NCBI GenBank assembly: GCA_946415045.1
Contig: CAMKRB010000004.1
Span: forward strand, 1 to 35,451
Length of the DNA: 35,451 bases
Origin: an uncultured Myxococcales bacterium
Lineage (GTDB): Bacteria; Myxococcota_A; Bradymonadia; UBA4248
Direction: 5' to 3'
Under the pieces are notes generated by a model. That model was not told the DNA's origin and made no database searches. It was given only the letters and a program-made list of their open reading frames with translations. Positions within the stretch are counted from its first letter, which is position 1; every line of letters begins with the position of its first letter. Shown here one piece after another: positions 9,511 to 17,021 of the stretch. Position numbers and translations under genes: made by a program.

Positions 9511-10110
9511 ATGAAACGCTTATTTCTGCTCTGTTACATAGGCTTGTTTGCCACTTGCCCGGTTCTCGCGAGCGCCGATCCCATAAAAGTCGAATCGCCT
9601 TCTCTCAAAAGAATCAAGGTAAATCCCGACCGCCCCATGGGTCGGCTGTTCATTCGCACCAACTTCAGCTCGCACAGAATTATCGTTGATGGTGCCGAAT
9701 ATCCTGCTTACCTCGACAATACCGGCATCGAAATCACCTCCAACGAATTGCATACCGTCACCGTTTCCAAAGGCGAAATCGAAAAGACATACAAATTCAG
9801 CGTCAATCCCAAAGAAGCCATCGTGCTCTATGTGGATTTGGGCGGAGACAAAAAAAACACTCAGCCGGCCAAGAGTAACCAAAAAGAGGAAGCCGTCACC
9901 GGATTTCTCAACATCACCGCCGAATCTGAGGCGCAGATTTATATCGATGGTAAGCTGATTTCGTCCAAAACACCGCTCAGCAAACACGAAGTCTCCAGCG
10001 GATCACACACCGTCCGTGTCTATTTCTTCGACACCCGGAAATTCTCCAAATCCCGCGAGGTCTACGTTGGCAAAGGCGTCACCATGAGCCTGAATTTCAC
10101 CAAAGAATAG
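9511..10110 (+). CDS. exported protein with two PEGA-like domains
   Basis: A 199-aa secreted protein with a Sec signal peptide (MKRLFLLCYIGLFATCPVLA, likely cleaved near residue 22). Two beta-sandwich repeats of the PEGA type follow, at about 44-110 (IIVDGAEYPAYLDNTGIEI, then HTVTV) and 131-196 (IYIDGKLISSKTPL, then SGSHTVRVYF). PEGA domains are usually surface or peptidoglycan-associated modules; no enzyme motif is visible. The second domain closely resembles the C-terminal domain of the next gene (TRKFSKS in both). I prefer the ATG at 9511, nine bases after GGAGG; a GTG at 9508 is in the same frame. It is first of three tightly spaced genes. Confidence 0.8.
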   Translation: MKRLFLLCYIGLFATCPVLASADPIKVESPSLKRIKVNPDRPMGRLFIRTNFSSHRIIVDGAEYPAYLDNTGIEITSNELHTVTVSKGEIEKTYKFSVNPKEAIVLYVDLGGDKKNTQPAKSNQKEEAVTGFLNITAESEAQIYIDGKLISSKTPLSKHEVSSGSHTVRVYFFDTRKFSKSREVYVGKGVTMSLNFTKE

Positions 10111-10119
10111 GATCGCCAC

Positions 10120-11274
10120 ATGCGAAATTACATTCTCTTTCCCGCATTTGCTGCAGCCTTCATCTGTTTAACGGCGATCGGCTGCACATCAACCGACACC
10201 GACAGCGGCAGCATTTGCTTTTGTGATAACAATCTGAAAGCGAAATACGAGACAACGTCTGTTCAAAGCGCCGAATCCGATCGTCAGCGTCTGGATAATG
10301 ACACCATGAAAGCTGAAATCGCGTACCTGGATGCCCAAATCGTACTGGCCAAAAAGGATTACACGCTGGCAGTTTCCGAATTCACCGACAAAGCGGATGA
10401 AATCATCGAAAAGGCTGTAAATATCGACACCGACTCCCCTAAGCAGGTCATCAATGTACGCAGTGAACTTTTATTTACCGACGACAGCGATCTGCAAAAC
10501 CCGATTTCGCAATCCATTGCGCGCCAACAGCGATCACTCGCCCCATGCTTTGAAAAGCACCACATCGATATCCCTGCTGCGGGAGTGAAAACCTCGGTAC
10601 ATATCGGGTTCAAAAATGGCAAGGCGAACCGCGCACTTATCACATCATCCGATGTCGATGATCTGGGGTGGCAGAACTGCATCACCACGGGCATCATGTC
10701 ATGGTTTTTTCCTACGACAGCCAACCAGATCACCATATCGAACGAATTCAGATTCACAGCCGATAAATCCGTCGGCAAATCCGATGTCCGCATCAGCGCA
10801 AATGTCCTCGAAGGCACCAATAAACAGGACGCGCCCAGCAGCGACAAGGCACAGGCAGCCCCGAATGCGAACAATGTATCGCCTGATAAAAGCGGATCTG
10901 CACCGGTTCCTCCCCTGGATCCGAACAACGCTGGTATGCTGACCATTCAATCCGATGCATTGGATCGAACGAGTTATTACATCGACGGAAAACAAGTCGC
11001 GGACAAATCAACCGTTGAGAATTACCTGATTTCGAGTGGAACACACACTGCCCGCGCCTATTTCACCCAAACGCGCAAGTTTTCCAAATCCCTCGAATTC
11101 GTGATTGAAAAAGGCTTCCACACGACACTCTCCTTCAACGTCGACGAAGCCCCCAAAATCCTGAGCAAAACCAAAATCCCCAAAAAGTCCGGCGATAAGA
11201 AACCGAGTGCATCCAAAACTTCCAAACGCAGCACAAAACGACCTGTCGACTCATCTATTGATTTTCCATTCTAG
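10120..11274 (+). CDS. lipoprotein with AgmX/PglI-like and PEGA-like domains
   Basis: A 384-aa protein with a lipoprotein signal (AIGC, Cys22) and a nearby CFC motif. A helical, coiled-coil-like stretch lies at about 40-100. A domain at about 130-215 fits the AgmX/PglI C-terminal family of myxobacteria: two Cys (143 in LAPCFEK and 187 in WQNCITTGIMSWFFP) flank a strand pattern TSVHIGFKNGKANRALI. After a Pro/Ser/Ala-rich linker there is a PEGA-like domain at 272-341, then a Lys/Ser-rich tail. It starts nine bases after the first gene. An envelope-anchored structural or adaptor role is inference; no catalytic motif is seen. Confidence 0.75.
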   Translation: MRNYILFPAFAAAFICLTAIGCTSTDTDSGSICFCDNNLKAKYETTSVQSAESDRQRLDNDTMKAEIAYLDAQIVLAKKDYTLAVSEFTDKADEIIEKAVNIDTDSPKQVINVRSELLFTDDSDLQNPISQSIARQQRSLAPCFEKHHIDIPAAGVKTSVHIGFKNGKANRALITSSDVDDLGWQNCITTGIMSWFFPTTANQITISNEFRFTADKSVGKSDVRISANVLEGTNKQDAPSSDKAQAAPNANNVSPDKSGSAPVPPLDPNNAGMLTIQSDALDRTSYYIDGKQVADKSTVENYLISSGTHTARAYFTQTRKFSKSLEFVIEKGFHTTLSFNVDEAPKILSKTKIPKKSGDKKPSASKTSKRSTKRPVDSSIDFPF

Positions 11275-11289
11275 TGCAGGAGCAGAACG

Positions 11290-12126
11290 ATGAATAAACT
11301 TTTGATCCCAATCGCTGCAATGGTGTGCCTGTTGCCCGGATGCGGCTACAGCCCCTGCGACTGTGCGGAATACAACAAGCTTGAAGAATTCAAGGCGAAT
11401 CAGAACAACGACATCGACAACTATTCTGCGCTGTTACAGGAAGCGCAGGAGCTGAGAATTCAGCTGGATAACCGCAAATCCGTGCTTGAACGTGTGCCCT
11501 CAGTCAAAACGCGCATCCGTGTGATGAACACTGAAAATGCCAAAGCGAGTGAATCCAGCGAGATTACAAGTGGCCACAGCTATGATCAGATCACATCTGC
11601 CCTGGCATCTGCGCAGAATCTCATCGAAGCGAAATGCGCCCACCGAGGTTATGTCACCATCGAATTTCCTGTTGAAATCAACAAAAAAGTCGCGTGGTTC
11701 AAAGACCTGGACGGCACTTTAACCGGGGACCAGTCCGACTGCATCCACGAGGTTTTGCATGATATGTCGTTTGATACCAGCGAGGTGAAGCTGATCGTGC
11801 GCCATACATTTTTTGTGCGCAATCCCAAAGGCACGGAGAAAGCAAAATCGCAACCGACCAAACTTCCTTCCCCAATTCAGGTACTACAAGCACTTGAGCT
11901 GGTCCAGGGATCTGTAACAGGACATTGCGGCCAGCCACAGCCAGGTAAAGTCACGCTGAATTTCAAGATTGACAGTTCCGGCGTCCCCTACGATATCACC
12001 GTTACCAAAGACGAAACGAATGACCCGGAAATCAGCGAATGCATCATCGATAATCTCAAACATGCGGCACTGCCGGCGTTTCCTGAATTTGACCAACCGC
12101 CCATCAAATACACATTTCACAACTGA
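11290..12126 (+). CDS. lipoprotein with two AgmX/PglI-like domains
   Basis: A 278-aa protein with a clear lipobox (LLPGC, Cys18), then a CDC motif and a coiled-coil stretch (about 42-65). Two Cys-paired domains follow. The first (about 72-177) has Cys116 and Cys151; the second (about 196-276) has Cys213 and Cys251 and the pattern GKVTLNFKIDSSGVPYDITV. These resemble the AgmX/PglI C-terminal domain of the preceding gene, whose lipobox, CxC and coiled-coil head is also shared. The two genes are therefore paralogous in their N-terminal halves. It begins 15 bases after its neighbour, with a GGAG-type site. Confidence 0.72.
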   Translation: MNKLLIPIAAMVCLLPGCGYSPCDCAEYNKLEEFKANQNNDIDNYSALLQEAQELRIQLDNRKSVLERVPSVKTRIRVMNTENAKASESSEITSGHSYDQITSALASAQNLIEAKCAHRGYVTIEFPVEINKKVAWFKDLDGTLTGDQSDCIHEVLHDMSFDTSEVKLIVRHTFFVRNPKGTEKAKSQPTKLPSPIQVLQALELVQGSVTGHCGQPQPGKVTLNFKIDSSGVPYDITVTKDETNDPEISECIIDNLKHAALPAFPEFDQPPIKYTFHN

Positions 12127-12163
12127 TTGGCGGGGATAAGCGATTATCGCGGCACATAAACAA

Positions 12164-12196
12164 AACGCCGCGTATGGCAGCAGCCATAGCGGCGTT
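12164..12196 (+). repeat. TAT/ATA bulged palindrome, copy 1
   Basis: Outer stem AACGCCGC / GCGGCGTT, unpaired G (12172), inner stem TATGGC / GCCATA, loop AGCA. It is paired with copy 2 in the convergent space between the lipoprotein operon and pyrG and may also act as a bidirectional transcription barrier. Confidence 0.85.
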
Positions 12197-12201
12197 CGGC
12201 A

Positions 12202-12229
12202 GGGCGTATCGGCCAACGGCCGATAGCCC
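12202..12229 (+). repeat. TAT/ATA bulged palindrome, copy 2
   Basis: Outer stem GGGC / GCCC, unpaired G (12206), inner stem TATCGGCC / GGCCGATA, loop AAC. Same architecture and orientation as copy 1, with different stem sequences. Confidence 0.85.
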
Positions 12230-12249
12230 GCCCGCATCAAAAACGCAAA

Positions 12250-13863
12250 CTAACCGCGATTGTTGAGCGCAGCCTCGATGAAACTTGCAAAGAGCGGGTG
12301 CGCATCAGTCGGTTTGGACTGATATTCGGGATGGAACTGCGTGCAGATGAACCAAGGATGGCTGGGCAGTTCGAAGATTTCGACCAGCGAATTGTCGGGA
12401 GAAGTGCCCGAGAAAACGACGCCAACGAGTTCGAAATCCTGGCGCAGGTCGTTGTTGACCTCATAGCGGTGGCGGTGACGTTCGTGGATTTCGCGCTTGC
12501 CATAGATGCTGCGCACGTGTGAATTTTCGGCCAGAACGCAAGGATAGGCTCCCAGGCGCATGGTGCCGCCTTTGTCGGTGATTTCGGCCTGCGAGGCCAT
12601 CAGATGAATGACTGGATGGGGGGAATCGGGCACGAATTCTGACGAATTGGCATCAGTCCATCCGCAGACATGGCGTGCATATTCGACCAATGCCATCTGC
12701 ATGCCCAGGCAAATACCGAAGAATGGGACGTTATTTTTGCGGGCATATTCGATGGCGCGGATTTTACCTTCTGTACCGCGCACGCCGAAACCTCCGGGCA
12801 CCAGAATGCCATCGGCACTGCTGAGGACATCGGCGACCTCTTCATCCGTCAGCGACTCGAGTTCTTCGCTGTCGATGTAGCTGAGGCGCACTTTGGCGTT
12901 GTTGGCGTATCCGCCGTGATTGAGCGCTTCGATGAGGCTTTTGTACGATTCGTGCAGTTTGACGTATTTGCCGACCAGAGCGATGGAGACCTCCTTTTCG
13001 GGGTGACGGATGATTTCGACAATGCGTTCCCATGCCGAGATATCGGGCTCGCGCGACCAGATGTTGAGCAGTTCACAGATGCGGCCGTCGAGATTCTGCG
13101 AATGGAAATACGTCGGCATCATGTAGATGCTTTCGACATCGCGGGCACCAAAGATGCAGTCCTCGCGGACATTGCAGAAAAGCGCGAGTTTTTTGCGAAT
13201 GTCCATGGGCAAATCGCGTTCGCCGCGGCAGACCAGGATGTCGGGGAGAATACCGATTTCCATGAGGGCAGCGACGCTGTGCTGTGTCGGCTTTGTTTTG
13301 AGTTCATCGGCAGTTTTGATGTAAGGCACGAGCGTGACGTGAATGTTGATCACATCGCCGCGTTCGTGTTTTGCCCGGAACTGGCGGATGGCCTCCAGAA
13401 ATGGCAGAGATTCGATATCGCCGACCGTACCGCCGACCTCGATGATCGCCACATCGCAGTCCTGCGAGGCTTCGCGGAATACGAGCTGAATTTCGTCGGT
13501 TATGTGAGGTATGACCTGGACAGTTCCGCCCAGATAATCCCCGCGCCGTTCCTTGGTTATCACGCGATAATAGATGCGGCCTGAGGTGCAGTTGTTCACC
13601 TGACGCGTGTGCGTATGCGTAAATCGCTCGTAATGCCCCAAATCCATATCCGTCTCGGCGCCATCTTCGGTCACATAGACCTCGCCATGCTGCAGCGGGT
13701 TCATCGTGCCGGGATCGACATTGATGTAGGGATCAAGCTTGAGAAAGTTCACGCGAAGCCCTCGCGCTTCGAGCAGCGAACCAATCGCTGCTGCTGAAAT
13801 GCCTTTGCCAAGCGAACTGATCACGCCGCCGGTAACAAAAATGTATTTTGTCGAATGTGCCAT
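12250..13863 (-). CDS. pyrG: CTP synthase (glutamine hydrolysing)
   Basis: A 537-aa enzyme that makes CTP from UTP, ATP and glutamine, the last step of pyrimidine nucleotide synthesis. The N-terminal synthetase domain shows [16 protein letters not shown] and [14 protein letters not shown]. The C-terminal class-I glutamine amidotransferase domain has the nucleophile Cys in FFGICLGMQ and the His-x-Glu pair in [10 protein letters not shown]. Length is normal. It is a single gene on the minus strand, facing the lipoprotein operon and divergent from the secreted protein at 14026. Confidence 0.98.
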   Translation of the reverse strand: MAHSTKYIFVTGGVISSLGKGISAAAIGSLLEARGLRVNFLKLDPYINVDPGTMNPLQHGEVYVTEDGAETDMDLGHYERFTHTHTRQVNNCTSGRIYYRVITKERRGDYLGGTVQVIPHITDEIQLVFREASQDCDVAIIEVGGTVGDIESLPFLEAIRQFRAKHERGDVINIHVTLVPYIKTADELKTKPTQHSVAALMEIGILPDILVCRGERDLPMDIRKKLALFCNVREDCIFGARDVESIYMMPTYFHSQNLDGRICELLNIWSREPDISAWERIVEIIRHPEKEVSIALVGKYVKLHESYKSLIEALNHGGYANNAKVRLSYIDSEELESLTDEEVADVLSSADGILVPGGFGVRGTEGKIRAIEYARKNNVPFFGICLGMQMALVEYARHVCGWTDANSSEFVPDSPHPVIHLMASQAEITDKGGTMRLGAYPCVLAENSHVRSIYGKREIHERHRHRYEVNNDLRQDFELVGVVFSGTSPDNSLVEIFELPSHPWFICTQFHPEYQSKPTDAHPLFASFIEAALNNRG

Positions 13864-13913
13864 AAATCAACCCTTTGTAAGTGGCGCAACACGCGCAGCG
13901 ACCTTTTACCCCA

Positions 13914-13949
13914 TCTGTCATAACAACGCAATCGCCTGTAATTGACAGA
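13914..13949. promoter_or_regulatory. inverted repeat in the pyrG / 14026 divergent space
   Basis: TCTGTCA (13914-13920) and TGACAGA (13943-13949) form a 7-bp inverted repeat with a 22-base spacer. The right arm overlaps a TTGACA hexamer (13942-13947) that could be the -35 box for the plus-strand gene, although the matching -10 is poor. It is a possible operator, with weak support. Confidence 0.3.
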
Positions 13950-14025
13950 TTCCAATCAAATACTGTATCCAGTTTTTGCAGTCGCAGAATCACTGTGAAC
14001 AATCCGTTTGAGGTGATCATCAGCC

Positions 14026-14715
14026 ATGAAAAAAAACATTTGTTTACGCAGCCTCTGCATGAGCGCATGGGTAGCGGGGATTTGTGCCTTACTGCCAAAT
14101 GCAGCACAGGCGCAGGACGGCATTTTTGTACCTGCTGATGTGCCACAGGCACAGGAACAGCAGCAGCCCCAGCAGCAATCGGCACTTGCCAAATGGGTGT
14201 CTCTGGATGCCGGATTGTACGATGTCGTATTGCAATACGATGACACAGTGAGAATCGGGGAACGCGCCGAAAGGCGCTTTGAACCTGCATTTCTGCGCGA
14301 TTATGAAGACAAAATGCGCCACCCGGATCGCGATTACAATGTCTATACGCCTTCAGAATGGGGGTATTACAATACGCTGATCCACGAGCCGACCGCATGC
14401 AACCAGCTGGATAAAGCACTGGCACAATACATCGCAAAGAATTCGTCTCAATTGTCACACACCATCACACAGCTCATCAACGAGACGAAGGATTACAGCG
14501 AAGAACAGAAAATTCAGACTGCCGCAAAGCTTCAGACCGCATTTGCCGCTGCCGCTCCAAATAAAAAGCGAGCGCAGGAAATCCTGTATTTCTGTCTGCA
14601 TCGGTTCAAAAACGAAATCGGCGTGCAAAAGCCTTACTCGATAGAAAAGACACTCAGAAACTGGTTCAACATCGAAGCCAAACTGCTTGACGTTTGGCTG
14701 GGACCGGTGGACTAG
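14026..14715 (+). CDS. secreted protein of unknown function
   Basis: A 229-aa protein with a signal peptide (MKKNICLRSL, then hydrophobic SAWVAGICALLPNAAQA with cleavage after AQA). A Gln-rich segment (QAQEQQQPQQQ) follows, then a mixed alpha-helical body with scattered Arg, Tyr and Trp and a C-terminal LDVWLGPVD. I do not recognise a family. It stands alone between pyrG (divergent) and the MscS gene, from which it is separated by a repeat-bearing 163-base gap. A periplasmic location is the only inference I would make. Confidence 0.65.
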   Translation: MKKNICLRSLCMSAWVAGICALLPNAAQAQDGIFVPADVPQAQEQQQPQQQSALAKWVSLDAGLYDVVLQYDDTVRIGERAERRFEPAFLRDYEDKMRHPDRDYNVYTPSEWGYYNTLIHEPTACNQLDKALAQYIAKNSSQLSHTITQLINETKDYSEEQKIQTAAKLQTAFAAAAPNKKRAQEILYFCLHRFKNEIGVQKPYSIEKTLRNWFNIEAKLLDVWLGPVD

Positions 14716-14878
14716 GTGCCAGTGAATAGCGAATAGTGAATAGTGAATAATAAAATCCGGCGCGCCACAGCGTGGCGCATACCAACAGCACGCTGAAGGC
14801 GTGCAATGTTACAGCACGGGGTGAGCGCAGCGTAACCCCGGGAAATAATCCGGCGCGCCAACCACGAAAAAGGACCCC
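14716..14878. repeat. repeat-rich intergenic segment
   Basis: Tandem GAATAGTGAATA units (14723-14750) are followed by the inverted 27-base repeat arm (14750-14776), a GCACGC-TGAA-GCGTGC-like hairpin near 14788-14804, and a second GGCGCGCC site at 14852. No gene is seen. The segment ends with AAAGGA, the ribosome-binding site of the next gene. Confidence 0.6.
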
Positions 14879-16033
14879 ATGGAAACACTCGAAAAAATAC
14901 TCAACTACAGTTTTCTGGATATCAGCGTCAAAGACCTCCTCATCATCATTTTGTGCGTATTATGCGCCCTGATGTTCGATAAATTCTCGCAGTGGGTCAT
15001 CAAAAAAATCCAGAAGCGCATCGAAAATGACAAGACCAAAAAGCGATCGATATTTAGCGGACCGCTGCTCACGGCAGCCGCAAAACCGCTGCATGCGCTG
15101 CTGCTCACCTTGGGATGCGGACTGGGTTTGCTCATCATCGATCCGCCATCCTGGGGCAAAGAGCTGTTCGACGTGATTGGCCTGATTCTGAAGGCGATTA
15201 CGATTTGGTGTGTCGTCTGGTATCTGCTCAAGGTCACGGATCAGGTCACCGAACACCTCAGTTATAAAGCCTCACAAACCGAAGGTACGCTGGACGATAT
15301 GATGATCCCCATTGTGCGGGGCGTTTCGAAATTCGTCATTGTCGCTATTGGCGTGCTTTTGGTCGTTCAAAACATGGGGTATTCGATTTCGTCACTCATC
15401 GCCGGCCTTGGACTTGGCGGTGCAGCCATCGCCCTCGCAGCCAAAGATACCATCGCCAATTTGTTCGGATCGCTCGTCGTCTTTCTCGATCATCCCTTTG
15501 ATCTGGGCGACTGGGTCATCTTCAACGGCGTCGAGGGTACCGTCGAAGAAATCCGCGTGCGCACAACACTCATCCGCGCATTTGATGGATCCGTCGTGAT
15601 GGTGCCCAACGCCACGCTCACCAGCGCCAATATCAACAATATGCAGCGCCGCAAGCTCCGCCGTATGGATGCCAATTTCGGCGTCTATTATTCGACCAAA
15701 GCCGATCAGGTCGAGCAAATCGTAGCCGATCTCAAGCAGTACATCGCCGACCATCAGGATGTGTTCGGCCCCAAATGTTACATAGGATTCAGCGGATTCG
15801 GCGATTCCAGCCTCGACATTTTTGTGATGGTGTATACATACAAAACGGCACTGGCCGATTTCTGTGAAGTGCGTCAGGAATTTCTGCTGGAGATCATGCG
15901 GGTCGTCGAACGCAACGGCACCGGATTCGCGTTCCCGACAAGGACGCTGGAATTCGCCCCCAACTCCGCCCCTCTTCCGATGCATTCAACAATGCCGATG
16001 GTGCCCGAAACCATTATCGAAAACAAAAAGTGA
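14879..16033 (+). CDS. MscS-family mechanosensitive ion channel
   Basis: A 384-aa inner-membrane channel that opens on membrane tension and releases solutes during hypo-osmotic shock. There are four probable membrane segments (about 17-38, 64-86, 97-117 and 144-166). The pore-lining TM3 has the diagnostic Gly/Ala pattern SSLIAGLGLGGAAIALAAKD, followed by TIANLFGSLVVF. The beta domain shows PFDLGDWVIFNGVEGTVEEI and VMVPNATLTSANINN, then an alpha/beta cytoplasmic domain. It has one more TM than E. coli MscS, which is common in the family. An AAAGGA site precedes the ATG. Confidence 0.93.
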   Translation: METLEKILNYSFLDISVKDLLIIILCVLCALMFDKFSQWVIKKIQKRIENDKTKKRSIFSGPLLTAAAKPLHALLLTLGCGLGLLIIDPPSWGKELFDVIGLILKAITIWCVVWYLLKVTDQVTEHLSYKASQTEGTLDDMMIPIVRGVSKFVIVAIGVLLVVQNMGYSISSLIAGLGLGGAAIALAAKDTIANLFGSLVVFLDHPFDLGDWVIFNGVEGTVEEIRVRTTLIRAFDGSVVMVPNATLTSANINNMQRRKLRRMDANFGVYYSTKADQVEQIVADLKQYIADHQDVFGPKCYIGFSGFGDSSLDIFVMVYTYKTALADFCEVRQEFLLEIMRVVERNGTGFAFPTRTLEFAPNSAPLPMHSTMPMVPETIIENKK

Positions 16034-16056
16034 TCAAAATATCACACCACTTTTTT
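16025..16056 (+). terminator. probable terminator of the MscS gene
   Basis: AAAAAGTG (16025-16032) pairs with CACTTTTT (16048-16055) around a small inner GAT/ATC hairpin and ends in six T. It overlaps the stop codon. The AT-rich stem makes this a moderate call. Confidence 0.4.
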
Positions 16057-16174
16057 CAATTAACTGATATACTCAAAACGAGGGTCTAAAAAACTCGTTC
16101 ATTTTACTTTTTCCCGCGGCGAGCCGCGATTTTAACCTTTCCCATTTGGGACCAGCCAAATTAAAGGAGTTACG

Positions 16175-16777
16175 ATGCAGATCGATATCAGCTTCCGTCA
16201 CATGGATCCTTCAGACACACTCAGGGACTACGCTGACGAAAAGATCCGTCGTGTGATTCGCAAACATATCCGTGACGATTTCGACGCCCAGATTACCCTT
16301 TCGGTCGAGAAATTCCGCCACATCGCCAAACTGCACCTCACCTACAAAGGTATCTCCATCAAGTGCGAAGAAAGCAGCGAGGATATGTATCAGTCGATCG
16401 ATCTGGCACTCGATAAGCTCGAAAGCCAGATTCACCGTTACAAAGGCAAACTGCGCGCCCACAAGCAGTCGTCGCGTCCGACCGCCAAAATGCTCGACGT
16501 TGCCGTTGTTGCCGTGCCTGAAGTCGAAGACGAAATCGAAGAAGATGTTGCCGATACCGCAGCAGCTGCCAGCGATGCCGCAGCCGACGAAGCTTCCGCA
16601 AAGATTATCAAGCACGAGTCCCTGGCTGTCGAAGAGATGTCTGTCGACGATGCCGTGATGAAACTCAACCTCGAAAGCCTGCCCGTCGTCGTTTTCATCA
16701 ATGCCGACAGCAAAGCCACGAGCGTGCTCTACAAAAATGAAGATGGCACCTGCGGCCTGATTTCACTCGACAAATAA
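16175..16777 (+). CDS. hpf: long-form ribosome hibernation promoting factor
   Basis: A 200-aa protein that binds the 30S decoding region and promotes inactive 100S dimers in resting cells. The N-terminal S30AE domain (1-100) shows MQIDISFRHMDPSDTLRDYA and SEDMYQSIDLALDKLESQI, then HRYKGKLR. An acidic, Ala-rich linker (about 112-140) leads to the C-terminal dimerisation domain (about 143-199), with LAVEEMSVDDAVMKLNL and FINADSKATSVLYKNEDG followed by GLISL. The presence of this domain makes it the long form. AAAGGAG lies six bases before the ATG, and a strong terminator follows. The leader contains a CGCGGC-GA-GCCGCG hairpin (16115-16128). Confidence 0.94.
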   Translation: MQIDISFRHMDPSDTLRDYADEKIRRVIRKHIRDDFDAQITLSVEKFRHIAKLHLTYKGISIKCEESSEDMYQSIDLALDKLESQIHRYKGKLRAHKQSSRPTAKMLDVAVVAVPEVEDEIEEDVADTAAAASDAAADEASAKIIKHESLAVEEMSVDDAVMKLNLESLPVVVFINADSKATSVLYKNEDGTCGLISLDK

Positions 16778-16802
16778 TTTCACTGTTTCCAAAGATTCAA
16801 AA

Positions 16803-16836
16803 ACCGGCGCATTTGCGTCGGTTTTTTTTGTTTTTT
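16803..16836 (+). terminator. Rho-independent terminator of hpf
   Basis: ACCGGCGCA / TGCGTCGGT, nine pairs including one G-T, with a two-base loop, followed by an uninterrupted T run of eight. It starts 25 bases after the stop codon. Confidence 0.93.
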
Positions 16837-16840
16837 GCCG

Positions 16841-16870
16841 GCGGTGCTATCGCAAAGCGATACGCCCCGC
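16841..16870 (-). repeat. TAT/ATA bulged palindrome, copy 3
   Basis: Outer stem GCGGTGC / GCCCCGC (one mismatch), inner TATCGC / GCGATA, loop AAA, unpaired C at 16863. This is the opposite orientation to copy 1. It is adjacent to copy 4. Confidence 0.82.
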
Positions 16871-16872
16871 CT

Positions 16873-16930
16873 GCGCGGCTATTGGGGGAGACGTGCGTGC
16901 CGCACGTCTCTGTTCCCCAATACGCCGCGC
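16873..16930 (-). repeat. TAT/ATA bulged palindrome, copy 4 (long-stem form)
   Basis: Outer stem GCGCGGC / GCCGCGC, unpaired C at 16923, inner TATTGGGG / CCCCAATA extended by GAGACGTGCG / CGCACGTCTC with a TGC loop. A TGTT asymmetric bulge interrupts the right side. At 58 bases it is the longest copy. Confidence 0.85.
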
Positions 16931-16956
16931 AAATATCCACGCTCGTTAATAGAGCC

Positions 16957-16993
16957 AAAAAAACCGCCCGAGGTTAGGTTAACCAGGGGCGGT
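16957..16993 (-). terminator. Rho-independent terminator of the 17022 lipoprotein gene
   Basis: On the minus strand ACCGCCC (16993-16987) pairs perfectly with GGGCGGT (16969-16963), followed by a run of seven T. The loop contains GGTTAACC-like inner pairing. It lies about 30 bases after the stop codon. Confidence 0.9.
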
Positions 16994-17021
16994 CTTCAAA
17001 GATTCAGAACCGGGACGGATA

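Noticed and set aside
9172-9689. Overlapping open frames in the rpsL-upstream gap
   Set aside because: They span hairpins and short repeats, overlap each other in three frames and show no family sequence.
12670-13584. 304-codon open frame antisense to pyrG
   Set aside because: pyrG is complete and canonical in the opposite strand.
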